This document shows, in pieces, positions 12,643 through 25,189 of a stretch of 64,000 nt of DNA; positions within the stretch are counted from its first letter, which is position 1, and each line of letters begins with the position of its first letter. A program made the translations under genes and the position numbers. Source of the DNA: Polychytrium aggregatum (taxonomy: Eukaryota; Chytridiomycota; Chytridiomycetes; Polychytriales); the NCBI RefSeq assembly GCF_025602895.1, contig NW_026516203.1, positions 248,001-312,000 of the forward strand, read 5' to 3'. Under the pieces are notes generated by a model, which worked only from the letters and a program-made list of their open reading frames with translations, was not told the DNA's origin and did no database searches.

Positions 12643-14895
12643 ATGCCATATTGCCTCGTCGACAGCGACACCGTTCGTCTCTTCTATGAAGTCTACGGAG
12701 ACGGTCCCAACAAGATCGTGTTGATAATGGGTATGGAGGGCCTGGACACCCCGGCTCCATGATGACGTCGCTGCTGTGGCCGAGATCCCCCGTCTCACGC
12801 TTTCTCTGGTATGATGGTCTCAGGACTGGCAGCGGATCATTCCCGGTGGGAGCCGCAGGTATGCACCAGCTGGATTGTGCCTGCGATGGAGGTCTTGGAG
12901 CCCCACGGATCCATCGTCAAGATATGGCCAAGACATGGATGCAGCTCGATGTGTCTCGATTCGGCTATCTGTTGGTCGCCCGGCTGCTGACTATTGCTTG
13001 AAAACGACGGGATCCTCGCATTGGCCTGTTGCGGGAACGGGACCACCAGATCGAATACTTCAAGCGGCTCCCAGAGTTCCAAGTGCTGGCTTTTGACAAC
13101 CGAGGTGCGAGATCCTGCTCTGGCAGCCGCAACAAGAGTAGGATGTGGCTCTTTCGGCTCAGTGATCCAACTCCCTGTCTCTGATATGCAGGTGTCGGCC
13201 ACTCGACGGTGCCGGCTGCTCGCTACACGTAAGCCGGATTCATGAACGCACTCTTGCCGACAGCTGCAGCCTGGTCAGAGCCGAGTATTAACTGGTACTC
13301 GACTGCATATTCAAGCCGGCTAATCAGTGCCTTTCTGCTGTGGTCTTGGCGTTGGGCGACGCTTCATCAGGACAAAGCGGATGGCCTTTGACGCATACGA
13401 GCTGCTGAGCCATCTCGGCTGGGACAAGGTTCACATCGTAGGATCGTCGATGGGTAATGAGCTTGCTATACATTGCATCCGTATGCGCCGGGATATAGCT
13501 GGGGCGGCTCCGAACAGTCATTAACCATTGCTACCTCACCAGGCGGCATGATATCGCAGGAGCTGACGCTTCTGTGCCCCGATAGGGTTCTTTCCCTCAC
13601 CCTGACCTCCACAAGTGCGGGCGGGGTGCCGGCGATTCCTCCGGTACGGGTTGCAGCATCAGTCAGTCCCTCCGTTGGCTGGCTCTTGCTGTTGATACTT
13701 TGTATTTGAACAGCCGTGGTATCATGCGAGCGACGCTAACGCCCTTCGAACCAACCACACAGATTGGCCTGCTGGTCGAGATGTCGTTTCTGGGGATGAA
13801 GAAGAGGCCGGAGACCAAGTTCCAGCTATTGATGAAGATTCTGTATCCAGAGGTATGGCCGATCGTCGGGTCCGCAGCGGTGGTTGAAGGGGGGAAGAAG
13901 ATTGGGTGACATCTACCTCTGCCCCGGATACTTACCCTCATCTTGCTTGACTGCAGTGGTGGCTTGCCCAAAGGTGCCCGCTTCCAGAGACAGAAGAATC
14001 CAAGGGCTGCGTCACAAATCTGGATGTCATGCGCAAGGTGGGCCGGCGTGCGGAGAGGCCAGTGGGGATTCTCGGGTATCTTGGCAGGCAGGGTCATAGT
14101 GGAAGGCAGAGGCCACAGTACTGACGTGAGAAGCATCGCTGGCAGTGGTTCTATGAGAAGGAGCTTCGGCATCCCCAGCCCTCCGAAGTCGGCCTGCGAA
14201 ATCAGCGATGGGCATGCACAACTCATCTCGTCAACAAGAGGCGGTTACTTCAGCTGAAGCACACCAACATCCCGATTCTGCTGGTGGCAGGGGACTGCGA
14301 TGCCGTAGGTGTCCGGAATTCATCGGGGGGCGCCTGTATCTGTGGAAGCTACTGCTTGATGTGAGGAGTGTGATGGTACTGAGATCGGATACTGATGTCG
14401 CTGCTGGCGAAGCGGTGTCATCTCCCTCGCCAGTGGGGCCTGATCACCCGGAACTGATTCCATGTGCCTGCATAGGTAATACGGCCCACCAACACCCTGT
14501 ATCTCTCTGCCATTCTCGAGGCTCGGACCGAGATCTTCATCGGCGGCGGCCATGGACTCACGGTGCAGTTTTCAGACCGGTACAACAAGCTTTTGCACTC
14601 GCACTTTTTGAGCGCCGTCGAGCGGTCCAGCAAGCTCCAGCGATCGCAAGCATTGGCAGGCAGCACCGGCGCACCTAATGTCGTGCTGCTCGATGCCGAC
14701 AACAGTGTCGGCGTTGTGCCGCAATCGTTCCATCCGCCGTCGCCCATGGCCGGAGAGTCTCTGGGCGAGAACGCCATTTTCAAGATCCGGCCAATCCATC
14801 GTGGTGTTGGCAAGATCGCTGCCAATGCCGACGACTGCGAGTGCGTGACGCTGGAGGACGAACTTGAGCTCCGCTGCAATGCAGAGGTGGACTAG
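12643..14895 (+). CDS. Alpha/beta hydrolase fold protein
   Basis: Serine hydrolase or esterase-like enzyme of unknown substrate, with at least nine short exons. The start is MPYCLVDSDTVRLFYEVYG at 12643. Joins that keep frame include 12730 to 12824 (IVLIMGLAADHSRWEPQ), 12858 to 13050 (IEYFKRLPEFQVLAFDNRG), 13104 to 13192 (GVGHSTVPAARYT), and then TTKRMAFDAYELLSHLGWDK. The nucleophile elbow GSSMGG is split by an intron: VHIVGSSMG before it, GMISQELTLL after it. Near the end EIFIGGGHGLTVQFSDRYN supplies the catalytic histidine. The strand order oxyanion Gly, then FDNRG, then GxSxG, then late GGGH is the classic fold. The tail of about 70 residues is acidic. The neighbouring genes give no clue to the substrate. 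Confidence 0.82.
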
Positions 14896-14959
14896 CTGCT
14901 ATCTTCGGCGCAAGTGTGTCGATATCTCAGGAGGGCAGGTTATTTTTGGCATACCAATA

Positions 14960-15289
14960 CAGCCAATCCAATAAAAACGGGACATTGGTCGTTGATCAAA
15001 TATGTTGTTGCCTCAACACATCGCCCGCTGGCCATGACCATCCAGTGATGGAATTATGGATCGGAATCAAGGACGCTTTCTCGCCCAGATGGCTCACCAC
15101 AAGCGACTCGAGAAGGCAGAGTATCTTGGTATCGAGTTAGTATGGAACTGTCCAGATGGTCGAGTGAATGCACCACACAGGAGATTGCCAACCAGGACGG
15201 GAGATAATCGCCGACTGGAGCCTACGGATCAGCAGACTTGCATCGCTGATGCCGGAAAGTAACTGTCCCGTTCCCTTATGGATAGACTG
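14960..15289. mobile_element. Short terminal-inverted-repeat element, copy 1
   Basis: The ends match as inverted repeats around AACGGGACA (14976-14984) and TGTCCCGTT (15264-15272). Weaker matching outward gives about 26 bases in all (CAGCCAATCCAATA... at the left, ...TATGGATAGACTG at the right). The core (14990-15255) differs by only about three bases from copy 2 at 24.6 kb, in the same orientation. There is no transposase; the 68-residue open frame inside has no known motif. The size and structure fit a non-autonomous MITE-like DNA transposon. It starts 65 bases after the stop of the hydrolase gene. Confidence 0.8.
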
Positions 15290-15365
15290 CACACGCCGCG
15301 TTCATCTGCCCATCCCGGCCCTGGTTCTTCTCTGCCCACGATCGGCCCAGCCCCCAGCACCCGCC

Positions 15366-16937
15366 ATGCCCGTCTGCATCTCGTGCGGCTCAGAGGTTCC
15401 ATCGCTCTATACCATCTATGGCCTAAAGCGGGACGGAAAGGCTTCGGCCATCAAGAGAACCCACTGCGTCAGTCTCCTGCATCTGCATCTGTATCGGCGT
15501 TTTGGACCAGCCGCACATGCCTGTTGCTCGATCGACCAACCAGTGCTGAAGTCAGCTCGTTGCTTTGCTTCGTTCCAGAGCCTCTGTGGCAGCTTTGCCG
15601 ACAGATACATCGAGAACGAACTCTTGATCGTGCTCATCGACATGATCCTCCTCAAGCCCGAGGCATATCGCCATCTGCTGTTCAACAGGATTCGATACGA
15701 GAACCAGGGCTGGAACGTACGTTGGATGGATTCGGCCTGGCTGGTTGGCTTGTGGTTGACCATCGTTTGGCTTCTGCTTTGATGCGCTGCTCAGCTGCTG
15801 CAGTGGTTGGTGGGCATTGGTTCTGGGCTGACGCATCTTGCTGACAATAGACCGATCTGCTCAAATTCGGAGTCGTGCTGATCCTGTTCGAAGTCTGTGA
15901 GTGTCAACGGAGGTTGTGCTTGAATAGCCTTGGACCCAAGCGTGTTCTGAGCCTCCAACTTTCCTTTCGGCAGATGTAAAGTGGTATAATCTGCAGCATC
16001 GCTTGCCGCTCGAATACACCGCGCACGAACTCGCTCGGGAGTATGCCTATATGATCTTCATTTGCGCATCAGGTATGGATCTGGGCGGTTTAGGCTGCCG
16101 AGCGGTTGGGATCCAAGCGCCTGCCTCGCTGTCGATCGTCGTTCTTGATGCATCGTTGCCGACTGACGCCGCTACCAAACCCGCCTCTGTCGCCATCCTT
16201 GCTTGCATCCGAAACGACACCGCATCTGACTCTGCTTGGATTTGCATGCTCGGATTTGCATGCCCGGATACAAATTGTGCCGTTGTTGCAAGAAATCTTG
16301 CTGTTCCATTGCGCCGTGCGCTCCTCGGTGTACTTGATCTACCGATGCCCGACACCGACGTGAGTGAATCTGGGCGGGTATTTGCGGTGTTTGCTCTGCT
16401 AGGGTGCCGTCGCCTGCCTCGAATCGCCCCCGTCCTGACCTGCTCTGTCCGTTTCTCAGGCTCAACCGCATCAATGTCGGAATCGTGGCGTGCTCCATGG
16501 GGAAGCTCATGCTGATTCCGATGGCTGTATGGAACTACAACAGCTTTTATGTCTCGTGGACGATTTCATTATTTGTGATGCTCAGCCAGTCGGAGGGCCT
16601 TGCTGGTGAGCACCATCCTGGCGGCCCTCGAATGGCAGTCAGTGGTCGATGCTGCTCTCGGCCGAGCCTTGAGATGTCCGTTTGCTCCCTTTCTCCTCTC
16701 TCTCTCTCTCTCTCTCCCGGTCTGCCAGGCAATCTCCGAGCCAGACCGTCTCGGATTGCATGGCTGGTATCTGATGCCTGCCCAACTCTGTACTTTCCTT
16801 TGCTGGTCGCAGTGTTGCTAAATGAGCACAAGCCCAGAAGCGTCATTCCTATCGTTGCCGCGGGCATGCTGTGTCGAATCGCTCTTCAGCTTCTTTGGAT
16901 CCGGTGGGATCCTCGCATGGCACTTCTGCCTCTGTAG
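15366..16937 (+). CDS. ARV1: ARV1 lipid-homeostasis protein of the ER
   Basis: Endoplasmic reticulum membrane protein involved in sterol movement and GPI/sphingolipid homeostasis. Seven exons (15366-15467, 15579-15716, 15851-15896, 15974-16072, 16293-16359, 16460-16605, 16813-16937) sum to 723 bases, giving 240 residues. The N-terminal Arv1 homology domain has the zinc ribbon: CISC in exon 1, and a second CxxC made across the first intron (THC then SLCGSFADRYIE). The hallmark LLIVLIDMILLKPEAYRHLL follows. Hydrophobic segments follow in exons 3 and 5-7. The length suits a compact Arv1. A CT-rich tract lies in the sixth intron (about 16690-16722). Confidence 0.93.
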
Positions 16938-17042
16938 ATGGCCGTGCTACAGGGTGCCATTGACCATCTGTTTCATATGCCAAGTACCCAGGACCGGTAA
17001 TACGGAACGACACACTCGCATGCATTCGGAGCGCCGTTGTCG

Positions 17043-20000
17043 CTACGAATCTCGCTTGACTTGCTCGAGAGCCTCCTCGAATGTGAGCTCTGGCTTGCGC
17101 CGCGACTCGATCTCCTAGCATGCAACCCGCCCACAAGATTATTATCGTTAGATATTGGCCAGGCCAGCAACCCCCAGCATCATCCGGATGCCAGTGCTTT
17201 TGCGTTGTGCAGCGCACTTCGCCCGAGCCTCGCTCAAGTAATAGCTAGCGCATGCAAGCCAAGCTCAATCAATCGGCACTGCAACGCAAGACGGCAAACG
17301 AATGATGGACAAGACCTACACTCCCCGCACACTTCGCAATGGTCTACCGACAGCCTCGCCTGCCGTCACCCCATTTGGCCCACCAACAACATCGAGAACA
17401 ATACCCGTTTGGTGTCCTCAAGTGTCGTATATCGAACATAGTGCGATGCATTTTGCTCATCCTCGTTCAGCTTCTGGTTCATTTTGACAAAGTCCTGGAT
17501 CAACCGCAGATGGCTTGCTAATAGATTGTTGAGAACGAATATGTTCGGATGGAATGTGGCAATCACTGCGAAGCCATAGCGACGGGGGGGTGAGAATGTT
17601 GGAATCAGAATCTATCGTGCCGCCACCGCTGGGGTGGGCGACAGAGATGCTACGAACGGTACATACATGAGAGAGAGTCGTCACCCAAGAGCGAGGTGCT
17701 TTGCGCATGCTCAATGTAGGATTGGTAATGTTGTGGGGATGACCCTGTGCTGTGCTGCTGCTGTTTGGAGGGGCGATCTGAGCGCCCGTGATGACTGCAG
17801 GTACTGCATCGATACCGCCGCTCATGACACCCTCTCAGCTCTTGACTTTTGCTGGATTCTGGCTCGCTCGGCAAAGTGCGTCGAGGCGGATCATTTCGAT
17901 CTTGAACAGGAAGCTCCTGTGACTCGCTCTGAGAGTGTGAGTCAGGAGCGCCAATAATCTCTTCGACAATACTATCCTCGTCGGCGGACGGCGTCGGCGA
18001 TACGACCTTCCCCTTTCCTTTGGAGGATCGTTTGCTGCGAGACTCTTGCTGAGATGCAGAGTTGGATGGCGAGCTTTCGCTTCGAGCATTTCTGTGCTTT
18101 TTTTTGCGCCGGCGTCTGCATTCGCTGCATCGCCGGCTGTGCGAATGCGAGGTTTGATGCGAGTGCGAGTGTTCACATACATGACAGTGGCCAGGGTGGC
18201 AGGAGTGTCCATAGTAGCCACACGGACATGTGGAACACAGATGGCACTCTGCGCCCAACCCTGTTGGTGCTCCGTCGTGGAAGAACGCAGGTCCTCTTGA
18301 TGACGATGCCGCGGGAGGTGCTCGATACTGAGGCTGAGGCGAATGTGTCGGCAGTGTCCAGTTTTGATACTGAGTTGGTGGTGGCATGGTGGGCTGGAAG
18401 GCTGTGGGATAGAATGGCATGGGCATATACGGGTACATGTACGGTGGATACGGAGGATATCCAGGAGGCTGCGCAGGAATGCTCTCGGGGTAGGGTCGTC
18501 CAGGCGAATCAGCAGAGCCAGGTGGCGGGGCAGTGTTGGTGCGTGGAGTTTGGGAATGAGCACCCTCAGAAGACGGTGTTCTCGAGGCATCTTTACGTTG
18601 CTTGGTCGAGTCCAGGCGCGGCTGAGATGCGTGAGATTGAGGGTGTCTTTTATCGTGCTTGCTGTGCTGGCGTGAGCTTGAGTTTGACGTACCGAGTGAC
18701 TCGGGCCGCGGAATTGATGAGTGGGCTTGCTTGCCGAGCGAGATGCCCTCGATACTCTCGCTCTCCGGGTTGGAGGCCAGCGAGGACGACCCGCTGACGG
18801 ACTCGCTCTTGGGGTTATCGAGATCCTGGAGGGTCAGCAGCCCGAATTTCCTGAGGGCGGCGCTATCGGAGTTTTCATCCATATTTGGAGGGGCCTCGGC
18901 TGGACGGACTTGGGACTCGTTTTCGATCTGGGCGGCGTGAGGCTTTGGCTCGCTGGATCGTGTTGGCTTGTATGGCGTGGGGGACGCATCTCGTTGCACC
19001 GGGGACAGCACTGCCGATCTGGTATTCGAGTTACTTGGAATCACGGCGTTGACAGGCACTGGTTGGGCGACTGTGGTGATCGCTGGGCTCGGGCCGGTAT
19101 GCGCATTAAGGGTGGCAAGGGTGCTGGAAGCCGTAGTGGCACCTCTGAGAGTACTTTGGCTGTGCAGGTCGGGGGTGAATCCAGTGCCTGCGACTCCATC
19201 GGCTGCTCGACCGCCGACATGAGATGTGACTGAACTCGCTTGAAGTGATACACTCGTTGGCCCGGGTACTTTCAGTCCTGTTTCCGAAGCTATCGCTGTT
19301 GGAGTCGTTTGGATCGCCGGATCGACCTGAGCGGCAGAGACGGAGATACTTATGGGCGATGACTGGAGATCCGAATCCGACGAAAGCCCATACTTTGTTT
19401 CGATCGTTTCCTTTTCGACAGGCTCTGAAGCTGCCTTTGGGGACATGGCTGCGTCTTTGGCCACACCCGTTCCCATGAATCGCTCAAAGTCGCTGCCGAT
19501 GGAGCTGCCGTCGTCAGTATCGGATGTGGATTCGGACTGCCCATGGCCGGCTCCGGGGGTAGAGCTGTTGGCTGATCTCTCCGCGGTGTCTTTGGGCGCT
19601 TGGGGTTGTTCGAGAAACCTCGCATCGTCTCCAATCTCGACCGAGGACTTGATGGTCGAAAAGGACTTCATGGCCTTGAGATAAGTGGGGCGCTGTTGAG
19701 CCACGGACTCGTGGGACTGCGACGTTTCTTTAGTCTTGAGGTACGGCGAGGACGTGGGAGGAACCGAGGTCGATCGTGTTGGAGTGGAAGCATCGTCGAG
19801 TTTGCTCTGGTGCGAAACTGGTCGTTTGAGATAGGCGGATGCCGCTGTTGTGGCAAGCGAGGTCTTGGATGTGGTCGCACTTGCGGCGTGGCTCTTGGGC
19901 TTCTTCGAGCCTCCGCTGGGTTCTTTGGCGGCGTTGCCGAGGCGCGACAGATATTCCTCAAGCTCCTCATCGGAGGAATCAAGAGAAGACTCGCTGGGGG

Positions 20001-20277
20001 TGATGCTGATACTATCGCCGAGGGCGTCGCTGTCGTCGTCGAGGTAGACTGGCTTGGCTCCGCGAAGTCCGCGTGATGGGGCCGACGAGGTTGCGGAGCC
20101 TGGATATCCAGTTGCATCATCGACCTGCAGACGGGTCGAGGAGATTGTTCGGGCCGAAGTCGCCCTCGAGAGCTTCTCGCCCCGGAGCTGCAGCTGGGCA
20201 CGCTCCAAGACGGAAAGCGCCTTGGAGGGCGATGAAGAGTCGGCTCGCGAGCCGCCTAGATACGCCTTTGCATCCAT
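17043..20277 (-). CDS. C19orf44/DUF4614-like protein with a Cys/His-rich insert
   Basis: Protein of unknown function. Exons 17667-20277, 17405-17565 and 17043-17114 sum to 2844 bases, giving 947 residues. The two 3' exons carry the part I recognise: HLRLIQDFVKMNQKL, then HYVRYTTLEDTK joined to REIESRRKPELTFEEAL, which resembles the C-terminus of vertebrate C19orf44. The N-terminal 650 residues are low-complexity Ser/Thr/Pro with an acidic patch (SSLDSSDEELEEYLSRLG). About residues 670-715 form a dense Cys/His cluster (ECHLCSTCPCGYYGHSC, HCHVCEH, RRCSEC) followed by a basic run, possibly metal-binding. It converges on ARV1, with only 105 bases between the stops, and diverges from the eIF3c gene. 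Confidence 0.7.
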
Positions 20278-20998
20278 TGCATGTCGCAGCCGGGTGTCGT
20301 TCGTTCAAGCGGCACGATGAGCGGCAGCAGAGGGCCGTGATGGAAAAGTGGACTCGGATGCGACCGCAGAGGGCGAGCCAGCAAGGTGATGCAGGCGTCG
20401 CGCCAGGAGAAGCAGAGATGGTGCGCTTCAGTCCAGGGCCAGCGACCCAGTCCCATCGACACCTGGCGCCCGACAGCCGGCCGAACCGCCGAACGCCGAG
20501 CCAGCCAGCCAGCCAGCCAGCCAGCAAACAACATGTGCATGCGGGTCTCCTCGGTGGCTGCAATCGACTCGGCATCACCACCAGCACCACCGGCACCACC
20601 GCCAGCAGTATGCACTCAGTCGTGGTCGGCTTGGCCATATCGGCCGGTTCCCACGGCCTTGCAGCACGCCAGGATCATGTCCCAGCACAGACCGTGCCAC
20701 GCTTTCGCCCCCGCACCCGGCGCGCGTCGCACACGCGCCCATATTAAATTCATTCGCCGCGCGCACTCGAACCGCACTCCAAAAACATTTTTTTTCTGTC
20801 CTGCTTGGACACACGACTCTGCCCACTTTTGAGCAGTCGCGAGCCCGGCAGCGCTTTCCCTCCAGCATCTGTCTCTCTCTCCTGCCCAAGGAGCTGACCC
20901 CCCGCTGCCTGCTCGATTGCCCGCCTGCCCCCGCTGCAGCCTGCGTGCCGCCTTCTTTCGTAGATCGCCCCGAGTAGCCACCCCCGTGCTCCGCAACC
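20278..20998. other. Divergent promoter region of the DUF4614-like and eIF3c genes
   Basis: No gene is seen. It contains a (CCAG)n run at about 20501-20524, a TATTAAAT motif near 20743 and a pyrimidine-rich stretch (TTTTTTTTCTGTCCTGC, then TCTCTCTCTCC) ahead of the eIF3c start, as is common for translation genes. Confidence 0.5.
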
Positions 20999-23900
20999 AT
21001 GTCCCGCTTCTTCGCCGCAGGATCGGACTCTGATTCCGACGACGACTACTCCGATGACAAGATCACCGACTCCGAGTCTGATCTCAGCTCCGACGTGGAC
21101 TCTGACGACTCTGACGAGTCCGACGACAACCAGCAGCAAAAGTCAAAGTCTCTGGGCTTCAACCGCTTCTTGAAGGGTGCCAAGCAGGACGACGATGACG
21201 ATGACGATGATCTCTCGGATGATGGCGAGAAGGGACGCTCGACCTCGAAAAAGGACAAGCGCTTCGAGGAAATGCGCTCGATCATCAACACTCTTGCCAA
21301 TGCAAAGAAAATCAGCGACTGGGTGGCCATTCAGAATGGTAACGTATCCGTCTCACTGGCCATTCAACCGTGCGGCATTGCCGGCCAGCGGGCCAGCTGG
21401 CATCGCCGCCATTGTCGCTGCGGCTCCGCCCTGGTTGTGGGCACTGAGCTCTTTGCCCGGCAAGAATGCATGCCGTGGCGCTGACAGAACCCCGCGGACG
21501 GAGAGGTGCTGCTCGATCGTGCCTCCAATGCGGCCGTCGATGCCGCCGGCATGATGCACCCGGCGGGAATGGACCCAGCCGTGCGGATTTGCAACCTGAT
21601 TCATGCACGATGCCCAAGCCATCTGTCCCGATCCCGAGCAGTCCCTGACGCCACCTCTGTCCTCGCTCTCCCTGTGCCTCTGGTGACTCCAGAGTTCGAG
21701 CGACTAAACAAGGCTTACGACAAGAGCAAGCACATCTTCACTTACGAAGGCATCAACCCCCGATTCTACTTCCGTGCCCTGGCTGAGCTCGAGGACTTCC
21801 TCAAAAACACATCGGCCAACAAGGATGCCACAAAAAAGATGAGCCCCTCGAGCGCAAAGGCCCTCAGCACCATGAAGCAAAAGATCAAGAAGCACAACAA
21901 GACCTTTGAGAAGGAGATCGAGGCGTGGAGACAGGTGCGTCATGGTTCTTTGTTTCGTTGATCGTCTTTGATGATGGTCTCTGCCGGCTCCGACTTTAAC
22001 TCATCTCTGCGTTTCCAGAACCCCGTCACCGTCGAGGAATCCGAGGAGGAGGCCGAGAATGCTGCCATCCAGAAGGAAGAGGCTGCCGAGGCCGCCGCCG
22101 TTGCCAAGAAGAAGAGCAAGAAGCAAGTCGAGAGCGATGAGGAGGAAGCCGAGAACGAGGACGATGGCTTTACCGTCATTGGTGCTGGCGGCAAAGTCGT
22201 GGAGATCAACCAAGAGAACCTCTTCAAGAAGCTTGCCGAGCTGCTGGAGATGCGTGGCAAGAAGGTCAGCGTCGCTGCCGAACGGGTGTCAGTCCAGCGC
22301 TGGGCCTACTACTCCACACTCATCCCTTTGTCTCTTTTTTGGCCCTACAGAGCACCGACAAGTCGGTCCATGTCTCCTCCATGCAACAAGTCCTCAAGGC
22401 TGCCTCTACCCCCTTCCAGCGTGTCCGTGTCCTTCTGGCCCTGATCCCTGCCCAGTTTGATGTCATCTCCACCACCACCACCGGCTTCTTGCCCATTGAA
22501 GTCTGGAAGAGGTACAGTCGCGTACTGAGTGTGCGTGTGCGTGCTGTGTTCTCGGAAGCTTTGGTGCTGCTCGATACGCATGCAGCATGCTCGAGATATA
22601 TGCGTGTATGAATGCACTCGGTCTATATGCTTATGAATGCACTCGTCGTGGCTTCCACTCATGCCTTCTCGTCTGGCTTCGTCCGTCGCCGCCCATCTGT
22701 ATCCCCGCAGCACTGTCGTCGAAGTCAACCAGCTCTTTGAAATCTGCGAGAAACACACCAACATTGTGATTCGAGAGTGCCGAGAAGAGGAAGTGGAGCC
22801 CCAGGTCCTGGACCAGCGTATCAACGATGGCGAGGAGGTTTCGCTCCTGGGCAACCTGTCCACCTTTGTGGACCGCCTCGATGATGAGTTCACCAAGTCT
22901 CTGCAGAACATCGACCCTCACACCACCGAGTACGTCGACCGCCTCAAGGACGAGAGCGCCCTCTATGCCCTGATTGTGCGCTGCCAACGATATCTCGAGC
23001 GCATCGGCGATGAGGCATACGTGCCCAACATGGTGTTGCGACGAGTCGAGCATCTGTACTACAAGCCTGACCACGTCATCGAGACGATCGAGAGCGCCAC
23101 AGCCACCCTCCACGAGGAGGCCAGCTTCCCTGCCGAAACCATCCCGCCGTCCAGCCTCGTTGAGACCCTCTGCACCAGCCTGTATAAGACCTCGATCAAG
23201 CCCGTCCGGATCCGCTCGCTCCTCTGCCATGTCTACCACCACGCCCTCCATGACCGGTTCCCCCAGGCTCGCGACATGATGCTGATGTCTCACTTACAGG
23301 AAACCATCTACAACGCCGATGTGCAGACCCAGATCCTCTTCAACCGCACCATGGTGCAGATCGGCCTCTGCGCCTTCCGCTGCGGTCTCATCCGCGAGTG
23401 TGCTAACGCCCTGCAGGACATCTCGTCCACCGGCAAGGTCAAAGAGCTTCTGGCCCAGGGCGTCCAGTCCCAGCGGCACTCGGAGAAGACTCCCGAGCAA
23501 GAGAAGCTCGAGAAGCAGCGCCAGCTTCCCTTCCACATGCACATCAACCTCGAGCTCCTGGAGTGCGTGTACCTGACCTGCTCGATGCTACTCGAGGTTC
23601 CCAACATGGCCATGCACCCCCACGACTCGCGCCGAAAAACAATCTCCAAGCCCTTCAGAAGGATGCTCGACTACAACGAGCGCCAGGTCTTTGTCGGTCC
23701 CCCCGAGAACACTCGCGATCACATCATGGCTGCTGCTAAGGCCCTGAGCGGCGGCGAGTGGCAGCGGTGTCGCGATCTGATCCACGCCATCAAGATCTGG
23801 GATCTGATGCCAGGTGCCGAGAAGATCAAGGAGATGCTTGCCAAGTAAGACTCGTGATGCTGTCGATAGCCTTTGTCGTGGCTCCCCCAGACCGAGTGCG

Positions 23901-24465
23901 TGAGGCAAGACTCGATGCCTTGTGCCCTAACTCTCATGATCCCCCGTTCTGTATCGACAGGAAAATCCAGGAGGAGGGTCTGCGAACCTATCTTTTCACA
24001 TACGCTCCGTACTACGACTCGCTTGGCCTCGAGCAGCTGTCGTCCATGTTCGATCTGCCCGTCGGCGCCGTCCACTCGATCGTCTCCAAGATGATCATCA
24101 ACGAGGAGCTCCATGCTTCGTTCGACCAGCCCACGAATACCATCGTGCTGCACCGATCGTCGCAGGGTGTCGAGATGTCGAGACTGGAGTATCTGGCCGG
24201 CGTCTACTCCGAGAAGATCGGCACCTTTGTCGAGTACAACGAGAAGCTGCTGGAGAGCCGCAGTGTCTCTCTGGGTCTCCAAGACCAGGTCTCTGGTGGA
24301 AACGAGAAGGGCGGCAACGCCAACCAGTCGCGTGGTGGCCAGGGCCAGCGCTTCGACAACCGCGGCAACCAGCGCCAAGGACGACAAGGCTACCAGGCCG
24401 GTGGACGCAGCAACAACCCTCGCAAGGGCGGTGCTGGTGGCCAGGGCCACCGAAAAAACTATTGA
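20999..24465 (+). CDS. NIP1: Eukaryotic translation initiation factor 3 subunit C
   Basis: Core subunit of the cytoplasmic eIF3 complex, which binds the 40S ribosome, eIF1 and eIF5. Six exons (20999-21338, 21693-21934, 22019-22264, 22351-22511, 22711-23844, 23961-24465) sum to 2628 bases, giving 875 residues, within the usual eIF3c range. The acidic N-terminus opens MSRFFAAGSDSDSDDDY. The eIF3c N-terminal domain has LNKAYDKSKH and PRFYFRALAELEDFL. The helical repeat region has PFQRVRVLLALIPAQFD. The PCI domain has RTYLFTYAPYYDSLGLEQL and VHSIVSKMIINEELHASFDQ. The tail is Gly/Arg/Gln-rich. Introns fall in phases that join cleanly (for example WVAIQN/EFERLNK and EMLAK/KIQEEGLR). The symbol is that of the yeast orthologue. 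Confidence 0.96.
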
Positions 24466-25189
24466 GCTAAACAAGCGGCGCGAAACCGCCAGGCTTTCGA
24501 TGTGTGTGTATGAGCATGTCTGTTTACAGCGTTAACAAAATTGAACGGGAATACACTGTTTTATAGCCTATCCAGTTAAAAAACGGGACATCCCGGATTT
24601 TGACCACTGATCAAATATGTTGTTGCCTCAACACATCGCCCGCTGGCCATGACCATCCAGTGATGGAATTATGGATCGGAATCAAGGACGCTTTCTCGCC
24701 CAGATGGCTCACCGCAAGCGACTCGAGAAGGCAGAGTATCTTGGTATCGAGTTAGTATGGAACTGTCCAGATGGTCGAGTGAATGCACCACACAAGAGAT
24801 TGCCAACCAGGACGGGAGACAATCGCCGACTGGAGCCTACGGATCAGCAGACTTGCATCGCTGATGCCAGAGAAGGACTGTCCCGTTTCCCTATGGACCG
24901 ATTGTATAGCCTTCATTTTGGTGGGAATACATGCTCATCCATCATTCACCATGATCATCCATTGCACCCTCGACAATACTACGCACTTGTTGAGTGTGCA
25001 GAGCAAGAGTGCGCGAGCGTGTCTGATTGTATCTGTTAGGTGGTCGCCAGGTGAGACATGGGCAGTATCCGTTGCGCCGGATTGAATATGTGGAAGCAAG
25101 CTCTGCTAGTGCTTGCAGAAACCTCAACATGCAACGCAACATGCAACAACATGCAATAACATGCAGCGCTGCGAAGGCTCTGTAGTCGA
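24466..25189. other. Convergent 3' region between eIF3c and RIT1
   Basis: No gene. It holds copy 2 of the inverted-repeat element and, at about 25125-25166, a run of AACATGCAA-type repeats that would lie in the RIT1 3' untranslated region. Confidence 0.55.
24563..24904. mobile_element. Short terminal-inverted-repeat element, copy 2
   Basis: Inner inverted repeats are AACGGGACA (24582-24590) and TGTCCCGTT (24879-24887). The core is nearly identical to copy 1 at 15.0 kb, with the same orientation and internal 5'-3' order. TATAGCCT occurs on both flanks (24562-24569 and 24905-24912) and may be an 8-base target-site duplication, as in hAT-type elements. Part of that word also aligns with copy 1, so this reading is uncertain. 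It sits about 100 bases past the eIF3c stop. Confidence 0.8.

Noticed and set aside
15056-15262. 68-residue open frame inside the inverted-repeat element (also in copy 2)
   Set aside because: It stays open in both copies, but the copies are too similar for this to be informative. It has no transposase motif and is too short.
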